From: an uncultured Collinsella sp.
GTDB lineage: Bacteria > Actinomycetota > Coriobacteriia > Coriobacteriales > Coriobacteriaceae
Reading direction: 5' to 3'
Assembly (NCBI GenBank): GCA_900541015.1
Contig: UQIB01000002.1
Span: 38,471-102,470, forward strand
DNA: 64,000 nt
In this document: in pieces, positions 45,023 to 53,295 of the stretch
Numbering within the stretch: position 1 is the stretch's first letter
How the letters are laid out: every line of letters begins with the position of its first letter
Notes under the pieces: generated by a model
What the model saw: the letters and a program-made list of their open reading frames with translations, nothing else
What the model was told of the DNA's origin: nothing
The model's database searches: none
Position numbers and translations under genes: made by a program

Positions 45023-46534
45023 TTAGCGATAGCTGACGCTTTGCTGGGAGTCCTTGACGACTACGTCGTGGGCGCCGCCTTCGACGATGGAGGTGGAGCT
45101 GACCAGCGTTAGGCGTGCCTTTTCCTGGAGCTCGGGGATCGAGAGAGCACCGCAGTTGCACATCGTGGACTTAACCTTGTAGAGCGTGCCGCCCACGCCG
45201 TCCTTGAGGGATCCGGCGTACGGGACGTAGGAATCGACGCCCTCGACGAAGCTGAGCTTCGCGGCACCGCCCAGGTCGTAGCGCTGCCAGTTGCGGGCAC
45301 GCGCGGAACCCTCGCCCCAGTACTCCTTCATGTACTGGCCGTTGACGTTGACGCGCTCGGTCGGGCTCTCGTCAAAGCGGGCGAAGTAACGGCCCAGCAT
45401 CATAAAGTCTGCACCCATGGCAAGGGCGAGCGTCATGTGGTAGTCGTAGACGATACCGCCGTCGGAGCACACGGGCACGTAGACACCGGTCTCCTCGTAG
45501 TACTCGTCGCGAGCGCGGCAGACGTCGATCAGCGCGGTGGCCTGGCCACGGCCGATGCCCTTGGTCTCGCGGGTGATGCAGATGGAACCGCCGCCGATAC
45601 CGACCTTGATGAAGTCGGCACCGCTGTCGGCCAGGAAGCGGAAGCCCTCGGCGTCGACAACGTTACCTGCACCGACCTTGACGTCCTCGCCGTAGTTGGC
45701 GCGGATCCACTCGATGGTGCGCTTCTGCCACTCGCTGAAGCCCTCGGAAGAGTCGATGCACAGGACGTCGGCACCGGCCTCGATGAGCAGCGGCACGCGC
45801 TCGGCATAGTCGCGGGTGTTGATGCCGGCACCGACCATGTAGCGCTTATCGCCATCGAGTAGCTCGTTGGGGTTGGTCTTATGGCTGTCGTAGTCCTTGC
45901 GGAAGACGATGCCCATGAGGTGATCGTTGTCGTCGACGATGGGCAGGGCGTTGAGCTTGTTGTCCCAGATGACGTCGTTGGCAACCTTGAGGCTAATGTT
46001 CTTGTCGCCCACGATGAGCTGCTCACGCGGGGTCATGAACTCGGAGACCTTCGTCTGGTGGTCATCGCGGCTGGGGCGATAGTCACGGCTGGTGACGATA
46101 CCCAGGAGCTTGCCCTTGGGAGTGCCGTCGTCGGTGACCGGCATAGTGGAGTGACCGGTCTTCTCCTTGAGCTCGATGACCTGTTCCATGGTCATATCGG
46201 GGGTCAGCGTGGAATCGGACTGAACGAAGCCGGCCTTGTGATCCTTGACGGCCTTGACCATAGCAGCCTCGGACTCGGCGCTCTGGGAACCGTAAATGAA
46301 GGACAGGCCACCCTCGGTAGCGAGCGCGACACCCATGTCGACGCCCGAGACGGACTGCATGATGGCGGAAACCATGGGGATGTTCAGGGTGATTGCCGGC
46401 TTCTCACCGCGCTTAAAGCGGGTCAGCGGCGTCTTAAGAGAGACGTTGTTGGGGATGCACTGCGAGGACGAGTAACCAGGAACCAGCAGATACTCCGAAA
46501 ACGTGTGGGACTCACCGGGAAAGAACGTAGCCAT
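45023..46534 (-). CDS. guaB: IMP dehydrogenase
   Basis: 503 residues. Oxidises IMP to XMP with NAD+, the first committed step to GMP. The barrel is interrupted by a tandem CBS pair (roughly 95-215; GHSTMPVTDDGTPKGKLLGIVTSRDYR and NALPIVDDNDHLMGIVFRKD). The catalytic loop IGGGSICITRE has the active-site Cys. DGGIVYDYHMTLALAMGADFMMLG is the monophosphate site. The C-terminus (GALSIPELQEKARLTLVS) is longer than in short GuaB forms. The mobile flap lacks the classical R-Y segment at its usual place (the EYWGEGSARARNW region stands in). It has its own promoter at 46614-46642. Confidence 0.95.
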   Translation of the reverse strand: MATFFPGESHTFSEYLLVPGYSSSQCIPNNVSLKTPLTRFKRGEKPAITLNIPMVSAIMQSVSGVDMGVALATEGGLSFIYGSQSAESEAAMVKAVKDHKAGFVQSDSTLTPDMTMEQVIELKEKTGHSTMPVTDDGTPKGKLLGIVTSRDYRPSRDDHQTKVSEFMTPREQLIVGDKNISLKVANDVIWDNKLNALPIVDDNDHLMGIVFRKDYDSHKTNPNELLDGDKRYMVGAGINTRDYAERVPLLIEAGADVLCIDSSEGFSEWQKRTIEWIRANYGEDVKVGAGNVVDAEGFRFLADSGADFIKVGIGGGSICITRETKGIGRGQATALIDVCRARDEYYEETGVYVPVCSDGGIVYDYHMTLALAMGADFMMLGRYFARFDESPTERVNVNGQYMKEYWGEGSARARNWQRYDLGGAAKLSFVEGVDSYVPYAGSLKDGVGGTLYKVKSTMCNCGALSIPELQEKARLTLVSSTSIVEGGAHDVVVKDSQQSVSYR

Positions 46535-46613
46535 GTTTCTCCTTTTTCCATGCGACCGGTCAGCTGCAGGCCTCGTAGGACCCAGCCCAACCTTGGGCGC
46601 CCAATACTGGGGA

Positions 46614-46642
46614 AGTATCTTAACGCACTTTGACTGCTACAA
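46614..46642 (-). promoter_or_regulatory. guaB promoter
   Basis: On the minus strand -35 TTGTAG (46642-46637) and -10 GATACT (46619-46614) are 17 bases apart, about 80 bases before the guaB start. The same DNA lies upstream of the divergent ModE-like gene. Confidence 0.65.
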
Positions 46643-46727
46643 TGCATGATTTAAGAAGAGCACACGAGGGTTTGACGCAGGCTTTGCGTTTGCCCAGCAA
46701 ACACTTTAGCGGGGAGACGTGAGGCAC

Positions 46728-47072
46728 ATGGAGTACAAGACGACGGCGAAGCTCGTCATTCAAGCGTGCGACAAAGATCTGCCAGGCGTGTTCGGCCATG
46801 GTTGCGTTTTGTTGCTGCAAGGCATCGCCCGCGAGCATTCGCTCAACCGTGCCGCAAAGAGCATGGGCATGGCCTATTCCAAAGCGTGGCGTATTGTAAA
46901 CGAGGCCGAAGGACAGCTGGGCTGCAAGCTCATCGAGCGCGACGGCGCCCGCGGATCCACGCTCACCCCAGCCGGCGAGCGAGCCATAGCGGTCTACGAG
47001 GAGCTGCAGGCCGACATCAACAACGTCATCGCCACCAAAGCCAACGCTCTCATCGCCAGCATCAAAAAGTAG
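46728..47072 (+). CDS. ModE-like winged-helix DNA-binding protein
   Basis: 114 residues. The sequence HGCVLLLQGIAREHSLNRAAKSMGMAYSKAWRIVNEAEGQLGCKLIERD is the N-terminal domain of ModE (LysR-type winged helix), the molybdate-responsive repressor in other bacteria. The metal-binding TOBE part is absent, so it cannot sense molybdate by the ModE route. The ATG at 46728 was chosen over GTG 46719 because GGGGAG is 11 bases before it. It diverges from guaB. Target genes are unknown; no molybdate transport genes are in view. Confidence 0.8.
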   Translation: MEYKTTAKLVIQACDKDLPGVFGHGCVLLLQGIAREHSLNRAAKSMGMAYSKAWRIVNEAEGQLGCKLIERDGARGSTLTPAGERAIAVYEELQADINNVIATKANALIASIKK

Positions 47073-47113
47073 ACATTTTAGGACGGGGCTTTATGGCTAC
47101 ACAACCCCCCTCT

Positions 47114-47188
47114 CATAAGTTGCGGTGAAATAGGGACTGTTTATGCGGTTAAAGCCGTAAATCAATCCATATTTCACCGCAACTTATG
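47114..47188. repeat. 75-bp palindromic element with 19-bp perfect arms
   Basis: CATAAGTTGCGGTGAAATA (47114-47132) is repeated inverted at 47170-47188. The middle has a further small dyad (TGCGGTTAAAGCCGTA). It lies between the convergent ModE-like and PLP-protein genes and may act as a bidirectional terminator or a REP/MITE-type element. Confidence 0.85.
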
Positions 47189-47206
47189 GAGTCGAGGATG
47201 ATTTAG

Positions 47207-48199
47207 CTAGTTGCGGAGGGCATTGTCTAGGGCGGACGCTACGACCAGGGGGTTGTCGGTGCCGGCGAAGAGGCGGATGGTGCTCCCCTGCTTGCCGCGC
47301 GTGGCCGAGAGGCGCGTCGTTGCGCCGCCGGCGGGCGATGTACGAAACTCCCCCGGCAAAGCATCGAACAGCTCTCCCGCGCTAAGCTCGATAAGGTCAA
47401 ATTCAACTGCCGGGCCAAAGCCGTGCTCGAGGATTCCCGATGCAACCGCATGGTCGGGATGCGAGCTCAATCCGGGATAGCGCACGTTGCGCACCATCTC
47501 GTTGGCGGCCAGATACTCGGCCAGCGCACGGGCGCGGTCGAAATGCGCCTGCATGCGAACATCGAGCGAGTCCAGTCCCCGCTCCAGCACAGCGGCCTCG
47601 TCAGCAGTTAAATCAAGCTTGGCCAAGCCACAGCCCTCAAGCAGGGCGTGCGCGCACTCGGCAGCGGCATCCACACGATGGCGCTTGAGCTGCGAGCGCG
47701 CGACCGATACGGCAACCAACTTGCGCGGAGCATCACCGGCGCATACGCGATCGAGCGCCTCGAGCGACAGCGCAGAACCCAGCCGCAGCGAATCGCAGCC
47801 AAAAGCTGACGCCACGGTGTTGTCCACAACCAGCAGCGCATGGGCCTCACGCGCCGCCCGACCCAGCGCACGAAGATCAGGCACACGCAGACCAAACCCG
47901 CCGAAGGAGTTGACGAACCACCACAGGTGCGGACCCTCAGCGTCAAACGAGCCGGCAAAACCACCGGACGCCGCAGCAAACGCCTCGACAGACGGCTCCC
48001 CCACCATCACAACATCGCAGCCGTCAAATCCGCTCGCAAACGCATCGGCAAAGTCGTCCGCAAAGGCCACCAGGCGGTCACCGGGACGCACAATCCCCAA
48101 CAAAGACAGCGCCGCCGGCACATGCAGGGCCGCAACAAGACGCGCCTCACGCGCGCCGGCCCTTGCAGCCCAAGCCTCTTCTAGCTGTTGCACGTCCAC
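47207..48199 (-). CDS. Degenerate trans-sulfuration-family (MetB/MetC-like) PLP protein
   Basis: 330 residues that align with cystathionine gamma-synthase-type enzymes: VVDNTVASAFGCDSLRLGSALS matches the VVDNTFATP segment with its PLP-binding Asp. ERGLDSLDVRMQAHFDRARALAEYL and VRYPGLSSHPDHAVA match the C-terminal domain. The catalytic SATK-x-x-x-GHSD region is replaced by SVARSQLKRHRVD, so the lysine that should hold PLP is Arg at the aligned position. It may be a non-catalytic relative or use another Lys. The GTG at 48199 with GAAGGGACGG upstream is preferred to ATG 48223. Confidence 0.7.
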   Translation of the reverse strand: MDVQQLEEAWAARAGAREARLVAALHVPAALSLLGIVRPGDRLVAFADDFADAFASGFDGCDVVMVGEPSVEAFAAASGGFAGSFDAEGPHLWWFVNSFGGFGLRVPDLRALGRAAREAHALLVVDNTVASAFGCDSLRLGSALSLEALDRVCAGDAPRKLVAVSVARSQLKRHRVDAAAECAHALLEGCGLAKLDLTADEAAVLERGLDSLDVRMQAHFDRARALAEYLAANEMVRNVRYPGLSSHPDHAVASGILEHGFGPAVEFDLIELSAGELFDALPGEFRTSPAGGATTRLSATRGKQGSTIRLFAGTDNPLVVASALDNALRN

Positions 48200-48226
48200 G
48201 CGGCACCGTCCCTTCATAAGCAAAAA

Positions 48227-48257
48227 CCCACGATGCGGATGTTTCCCGCATCGTGGG
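48227..48257 (-). terminator. scrB terminator
   Basis: CCCACGATGCGG and CCGCATCGTGGG pair around a short loop and on the minus strand are followed by TTTTTGC, about 40 bases past the scrB stop. Confidence 0.9.
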
Positions 48258-48295
48258 CAACGGCTGCAGTATAGCGCCGATATACGACGAATCGC

Positions 48296-49828
48296 CTAGA
48301 TATTGAGCGCGTGATAGGTCACGCTCGCACCCGGAGCGTCAACGGTCACGCCATAGGCCTCGGGATAGATGCGCGTCGAAAACACGAGCGCACCATCGTT
48401 CACAAACACCTCGACCGACGAGGCATCGCCAACAATGCGCACGTTACGAACCTCGTCGACGGACTCCCAGCGCACAGTACGACCGCAGCCGGCAGAAGCG
48501 CGGCCCTCATCGGTAAATCGCATCTCAAAGCGCGAGGGCAGTTCGCCCTCGGCGGGCACAAACGCCAGCTTCAGCTCGCCATCAACGGTCGCGGCAAACG
48601 CTCCGTCGACACCGTTGGCAACAACGTCAAAGCAGGTATCGCCAGCAACCTCCAACGAGCCCTCCCCCACACGCACCGAGGCATAATGGCGCTCAATCTC
48701 GCGCGCCGGCTGCTGCAGCACCACGCCGCCGTCACCGGCCGTAAGTTCGCGAGGCACCGTCATGCAGTGCTGCCAGCCGCACGCCACGGTAGGCGCGTTG
48801 TCATAGGTCGGCTCATCGGGCATGCCCATCCAGCCGATCAGAATGTGGCGACCGTCCTCGGCCGTGAACTCCTGAGGAGCATAGAAGTCAAAACCAGCGT
48901 CCCACAGGCGGAACTCGCCCAGATCATAGGCACTGTCGCCACCGGTGATGTCACCCGTTACAGGCATGTAGCCAGCGGCGTATACGTTGCCGCGGTCCCA
49001 ACGACCGCCCTCGAGCCCCTGGGGCGAGAAGGACAGCCACTTCGCCGGTACACCGCCATCCGCCTCAAGCTCAAGGTATCCCGGGCACTCCCACATAAAG
49101 CCAAAGCGCTCGGGCGTAGACACACGGCTCTCGAGCTCCCAGCTCAGCATATCGGCCGAGCCATACACCAAGATCTCGCCCACATCGCGCCCGGCACCCT
49201 CGCCGTGCATCGCACAAAAACGGCTCTCGATATGCGGCCCATCCACGCGACGACGCGCGCCCAACACCATGTGATAACGCCCGTCCGCGTAACGCCACAC
49301 CTTGGGGTCGCGCACGTGGCAGGTCAAATCCTCGGGATAATCCTCGGAAGCCAGCACCACGCGCTTTTGGCTAAACGTCTGTCCATCGGCGCTCTCGACA
49401 TACACGGTATCGGCGCGACGGCCGGTGTTGACATAGTCATAAACGCCGTCCGCATCGGGGAGCTTAACGTTGCCGGTATAGAGCACGCGAATGCGACCGT
49501 CCTCGACCAATGCCGAGCCCGAGTACACGCCATGGCAGTCGAACGGCTCATCGGGAAGCAGTGACGCGCCAACATACTCCCAGTTCATAAGGTCGCGGCT
49601 CGTGGCATGACCCCACATCTTGACGCCGCCGTTCACATCAAACGGAGCATACTGGAAGTATGCGTGAAACACGCCGGCGGCCTGGCAAAGACCGTTGGGG
49701 TCGTTGAGCCAGCCCGCCGGCGGCATAATATGAAAATGCTGAGCATAGGGCCCGTGGCCACGCTCGGCGGCCGCTGCATCCATATTGGCAACGAGCTTGG
49801 CAAGATCGCGCTGAAGTGCGTTAGACAT
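48296..49828 (-). CDS. scrB: Sucrose-6-phosphate hydrolase (GH32)
   Basis: 510 residues. Cleaves sucrose-6-phosphate imported by the neighbouring PTS to glucose-6-phosphate and fructose. The beta-propeller has the nucleophile motif GWLNDPNG, then CHVRDPKVW (RDP, transition-state Asp) and MWECPG (acid/base Glu in EC). The C-terminal beta-sandwich ends VTVDAPGASVTYHALN. ATG 49828 is preferred; a TTG at 49840 would add four residues. It is the last gene of the scrR-scrA-scrB cassette. Confidence 0.93.
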   Translation of the reverse strand: MSNALQRDLAKLVANMDAAAAERGHGPYAQHFHIMPPAGWLNDPNGLCQAAGVFHAYFQYAPFDVNGGVKMWGHATSRDLMNWEYVGASLLPDEPFDCHGVYSGSALVEDGRIRVLYTGNVKLPDADGVYDYVNTGRRADTVYVESADGQTFSQKRVVLASEDYPEDLTCHVRDPKVWRYADGRYHMVLGARRRVDGPHIESRFCAMHGEGAGRDVGEILVYGSADMLSWELESRVSTPERFGFMWECPGYLELEADGGVPAKWLSFSPQGLEGGRWDRGNVYAAGYMPVTGDITGGDSAYDLGEFRLWDAGFDFYAPQEFTAEDGRHILIGWMGMPDEPTYDNAPTVACGWQHCMTVPRELTAGDGGVVLQQPAREIERHYASVRVGEGSLEVAGDTCFDVVANGVDGAFAATVDGELKLAFVPAEGELPSRFEMRFTDEGRASAGCGRTVRWESVDEVRNVRIVGDASSVEVFVNDGALVFSTRIYPEAYGVTVDAPGASVTYHALNI

Positions 49829-49887
49829 GTCGGTATCCAATCGAATTAAATCAACGAACGCTCAAATCAAGAGTTCCAGATAAAGAA

Positions 49888-49920
49888 AACGCCCACAGGA
49901 TGGAGCCTGCGGGCGTTTTG
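49888..49920 (-). terminator. scrA terminator
   Basis: AAAACGCCCgCAGG and CCTGtGGGCGTTTT pair and the minus strand continues TTCTTTATC. It lies 13 bases past the scrA stop and would limit read-through into scrB. Confidence 0.8.
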
Positions 49921-49932
49921 TTTACGCGAATC

Positions 49933-51333
49933 CTACGCCTGCTCGGAAGCTTTGGGCTCGTCCTTGTACAGGACAAACGAGACGGCAAAGGAAACCAACG
50001 CGGCGACCGCAAACATGATCGCGTACTGCACGGGCTGGGCCAGGCACAGCAGGATACCGAAGATGCCGGTAACGCCGGTGCCGGAAGCAGCCAGCGAGGT
50101 GAGCGCGCAGACCAGGGCACCGCAACCGCCGCCGATGCAGCCGGCGATGAAGGGCTTAAAGAAGCGCAGGTTCACACCGAAGATGGCAGGCTCTGTAATG
50201 CCCATAAAGGCGGACAGAGCCGAAGGAAGCGCCAGGCCCTTGATCTTGGCATCGCGGGTCTTAAAGGCAACGGCGAGCGCGGCGCCACCCTGGGCGATGT
50301 TTGCAGCGCTGGCGATGGGCAGCCAATAGGTCACGCCGTACTGGGCGAGCTGGCCCAAGTCGATGGCGGTGTACATCTGGTGGATACCGGTAACGACCGT
50401 GGGGGCATAGAACAGGCCGACGATAAAGGAACCGATGCCGAAAGGCAGGGTCAGCAGGGCCTGAATCAGACCGAGGATGGCGTTCTCGGCCCACACGAAG
50501 ATGGGGCCGACGGCAACGAGCGTCACGAGCACGGTCACGAACACCGAGACGAGCGGGGTCACAAAGAGGTCGAACATCTCGGGAACGATCTTGTGCAGGC
50601 GCTTCTCGAGGAAGGCCAGAATGGCACAGGCGATAACGATGGGGATCACGTGGCCCTGATAGCCGACCCACTCAAAGCTGTACACACCAGGAATGACGGT
50701 GACCATGGTCTGCACGCCCTCGGAGGCAACCGTGTAGGCGCTCTGCAGCGAGGAGTTGATAAACGCACCGCCGACGACGGCACCCAGGTACGGATTGGCG
50801 CCAAAGGCCTTAGCCGCGGAGTAGCCGATCAGGATCTGCAGAATGCCAAAGGACGTGCCCGAGACCAGGTCGGCGATCTTGTAGATAAAGTTATTAGTGT
50901 CAAGCGCGATAAAGCCGTTGGAGGCCATAAAGTTGAGGGCGCTCATAATGCCAAGCAGCAGGCCCGAAGCCACGATGGCGGGGATGATGGGGACAAAGAC
51001 ATCGCCGAGCACCTTAATGGCACGCATAAAGATGTTCTGCTGCTGCGCCGCGGCCTCCTTAACCTCGGCCTTGGTGGCAGCCTCGACGCCGCTGAGCGCG
51101 ATGAACTCCTCGTAGACCTTGTTGACGGTGCCGGTGCCAAAAATAATCTGGAGCTGGCCCTGGGCCTCAAAGACGCCCTTAGCGCCGTCGATATTCTCGA
51201 GAGCCTCCTTGTCAACCTTGGCGTTATCGGCAATCACCAGGCGCAGACGCGTGGCGCAGTGTGCGGCCGAAACAACGTTGTCGGCGCCACCGATGTTGTC
51301 GAGCACCTCTTGGGCTGATTTGCGGTAGTCCAT
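49933..51333 (-). CDS. scrA: Sucrose-type PTS transporter subunit EIIBC
   Basis: 466 residues. Imports sucrose and phosphorylates it with phosphate relayed from HPr and an EIIA. The EIIB domain (1-90) has the phospho-cysteine in SAAHCATRLRLVI. The EIIC domain (about 105-460) has the usual 10 membrane spans, with GITEPAIFGVNLRFFKPF as the conserved sugar-site loop. No EIIA domain is fused or nearby, so an EIIA from elsewhere must serve. ATG 51333 has GGAGGAAAGGG upstream. Sucrose rather than another disaccharide is inferred from the GH32 and LacI neighbours. Confidence 0.9.
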   Translation of the reverse strand: MDYRKSAQEVLDNIGGADNVVSAAHCATRLRLVIADNAKVDKEALENIDGAKGVFEAQGQLQIIFGTGTVNKVYEEFIALSGVEAATKAEVKEAAAQQQNIFMRAIKVLGDVFVPIIPAIVASGLLLGIMSALNFMASNGFIALDTNNFIYKIADLVSGTSFGILQILIGYSAAKAFGANPYLGAVVGGAFINSSLQSAYTVASEGVQTMVTVIPGVYSFEWVGYQGHVIPIVIACAILAFLEKRLHKIVPEMFDLFVTPLVSVFVTVLVTLVAVGPIFVWAENAILGLIQALLTLPFGIGSFIVGLFYAPTVVTGIHQMYTAIDLGQLAQYGVTYWLPIASAANIAQGGAALAVAFKTRDAKIKGLALPSALSAFMGITEPAIFGVNLRFFKPFIAGCIGGGCGALVCALTSLAASGTGVTGIFGILLCLAQPVQYAIMFAVAALVSFAVSFVLYKDEPKASEQA

Positions 51334-51387
51334 GACTTCCCTTTCCTCCAACGGGCGCATGTGCACCCGGCCATCTTTGACACTTAA

Positions 51388-51433
51388 ACTGTAATCGTTT
51401 TCAGTTTCATATGACTGCAATCGTTTTCATAGT
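51388..51433 (-). promoter_or_regulatory. Two LacI-type operators upstream of scrA
   Basis: The core AATCGTTTTC occurs at 51393-51402 and 51419-51428, exactly 26 bp apart, each in a wider dyad (ACTGTAATCGTTTTCAGT and ACTGCAATCGTTTTCATAGT). These resemble LacI-family operators and fit ScrR, encoded upstream. Confidence 0.8.
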
Positions 51434-51519
51434 AGGGTGAACGGTAGGAAAAAGCCGGCGAATGGTAGTTTTGGGACAAAAACGGGGGGGACTCAAAGGT
51501 AGGCAGGCACGATCAAGGA

Positions 51520-52500
51520 CTAGACATTCATAAGCTGATGGCCGAGTTTGAGCGTCTTGAGACCGCTCTCCCCCTCCACGCCATCGAGCGTGTTGAGTAA
51601 CATATTGGTCGCCTCGACGCCACTGGTCAGGTAGCCATAGTGCACGGTGGGAATGCCGCCCGTCAGCGCGCGCAAAAACGCGTTGTCGCCAAAACCGCTC
51701 ACGCGGTGTATACCCTCGCCCATGCCGCGAACCTCATCGATAGCACGCAGCGCGCCCGCCGCCATAGTGTCGGTCGCGCAGGCGATAAACGAAACATCGG
51801 GAGCGACGGAAAGCAGCTCACGCGCCGCACCATAGCCCGAGTCGAGCGTAAACGAGCCGAGGCGAATCAGGCTCGGATCAAGCGCCACGCCCGCGGCGCG
51901 CAAGCCGGCCTCAAGACCGCGACGGCGGTCATAACCGGCCGCGCGGTCCTCTTCGGAAACTCCAATATAGGCGATCTTGCCGTCCACGCGCCCAGCAAGC
52001 GCATGGCCCAGCTCAAAGGCGGCCTCGTAATCGTCGTGATAGACGCACGCCGCGCCCTCGACATTCTGGCCGATCAGCACGATCGGCACGTGGCACGACT
52101 CAATCGCCCGACGATGCTCGTCGGTGATCATGGTTGCTACCAGCACAATGCCATCAACTGGGTGGTTTTGGAATAAATCGAGGTATTCGAGCTCGCGATC
52201 GGCCGCGTTGTCGGTGTTTGCAAGCAGCATCTGGTAGCCACGGCGACCGAGCACCTGGCCAATGCCGGCGGTAATGCGGCTCACGGATTCCGAGTTGATC
52301 TTAGGCACGATGACGCCGATGAGCTTGGTGGAACCGGTGCGCAGCGCGCGAGCCTGGCTGGACCGCACGTATCCGGTCAGCTCAATCGCCTGCTTAATGC
52401 GCTCGGCCTTGTCCGCCGATATGTAGCCACCGTTGAGGTAGCGCGAGACGGCGGCGCTCGAAACGCCGGCCAGCTCGGCCACATCTTTCATCTTTACCAC
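51520..52500 (-). CDS. scrR: LacI-family sucrose operon repressor
   Basis: 326 residues. An N-terminal LacI helix-turn-helix (MKDVAELAGVSSAAVSRYLNGG) and hinge (SSQARALRTGSTKLIGVIVP) are followed by a periplasmic-binding-protein fold (about 60-326). The start is uncertain: GTG 52500 has AGGGG upstream; ATG 52485 is also possible. It precedes scrA on the same strand with its own operator. Effector is inferred as sucrose-6-phosphate or fructose. Confidence 0.88.
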   Translation of the reverse strand: MVKMKDVAELAGVSSAAVSRYLNGGYISADKAERIKQAIELTGYVRSSQARALRTGSTKLIGVIVPKINSESVSRITAGIGQVLGRRGYQMLLANTDNAADRELEYLDLFQNHPVDGIVLVATMITDEHRRAIESCHVPIVLIGQNVEGAACVYHDDYEAAFELGHALAGRVDGKIAYIGVSEEDRAAGYDRRRGLEAGLRAAGVALDPSLIRLGSFTLDSGYGAARELLSVAPDVSFIACATDTMAAGALRAIDEVRGMGEGIHRVSGFGDNAFLRALTGGIPTVHYGYLTSGVEATNMLLNTLDGVEGESGLKTLKLGHQLMNV

Positions 52501-52515
52501 GAGTACCCCTGTCAT

Positions 52516-52529
52516 TGAAATCGCTTTCA
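52516..52529 (-). promoter_or_regulatory. LacI/CcpA-type operator at scrR
   Basis: TGAAATCGCTTTCA is a near-perfect dyad of cre/LacI form, 16 bases before the scrR start. It differs from the AATCGTTTTC operators upstream of scrA and could mediate autoregulation. Confidence 0.65.
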
Positions 52530-52533
52530 CCAT

Positions 52534-53295
52534 GATACCTGTGCGAGCGACCGCATGACGTAGTGATTACATGATAGAGAAACGCGTGGAAACTAATGAG
52601 TCACTTGAGACATGACTAGCGATAATCACTTCGCAGCCAGTTTTACCAAACGAGAATCACCCTAGCTACATAATCGAAGAATACGCCCATGTAGAGCTTG
52701 ACCCAAGCAGCAGCCTCGCGGACTTTTCCTGGAGGGCCTCGGTGCCGAGCCTCGATGAGGCGCAGGACGGCCTCATGCCGGAGTTGCCGCATCAAGCATA
52801 GCCAACGAAGCGCGGGCGGGACGCCGCCAATGACCAACGCCCCAACAGTCAGTTACTCCTCCCCTCCCCAACATTCCCCAGAAAGTTCGCTATTGTCGAC
52901 TGGGGTTCCCGTAAAATAAACTCAACAAAATATGTGCGGAGTGCTGGCCTGGAGCTGCCTTCGGACCCTATTGGCTGCTTACCGAGAGGCTCCGCTATGA
53001 AATGACCCCTTTATTACCTGCTCTGCGCGATTGCGTGCACGTCCGTGGTCAGCGCGACGTTGCCCACGGCAGCCACCGCGGAAGCCATGTAGCCTCGGGC
53101 AAAAGCCGAGCAACAGGCGCAAGCCGCCGTCACTACCGGCAATGCCGGCAAAGCCGAAAGCGGCGCCAACACAAATTGAATTAAGCCCAGCCCCATCTGC
53201 TGCACAACAAATTGGAACTAATTCACCAGCACAACTCAACCAGCTGCACTTGTTCCGCCAACCCCACCCAACACCAAATCAAAAGGAGCATATCC
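52534..53295. other. Intergenic region between scrR and the galactofuranose gene
   Basis: About 760 bp. The scrR promoter side is AT-rich. One remnant of an exported protein is seen at 52997-53179 (separate entry). A 64-codon minus-strand frame at 52643-52837 has no family match I recognise and no RBS. The last 80 bases lead into AAAGGAG before the mutase start. Confidence 0.5.
52997..53179 (+). pseudogene. Remnant of a secreted protein N-terminus
   Basis: ATG AAA is followed at once by TGA (53003-53005). The same frame then reads PLYYLLCAIACTSVVSA, then TLPTAATAEAM, a hydrophobic signal-peptide-like stretch ending near Ala-x-Ala, a TAG, and an Ala/Gln/Glu-rich segment (AKAEQQAQAAVTTGNAG) to TGA 53177. 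Two in-frame stops in a 61-codon frame that otherwise looks like a signal peptide plus helical start point to decay. It cannot be assigned to a family. Confidence 0.5.

Noticed and set aside
46535..46613. Purine riboswitch in the guaB leader
   Set aside because: The leader has only a short GC dyad around CCCAG/CTGGG and none of the conserved purine-aptamer junction sequences.
50943..51318. Antisense frames over scrA and other genes
   Set aside because: Shadow frames with no family, RBS or independent context.
52643..52837. 64-codon minus-strand frame between scrR and glf
   Set aside because: No RBS, no recognised family and no operon context; kept only as a note in the intergenic entry.
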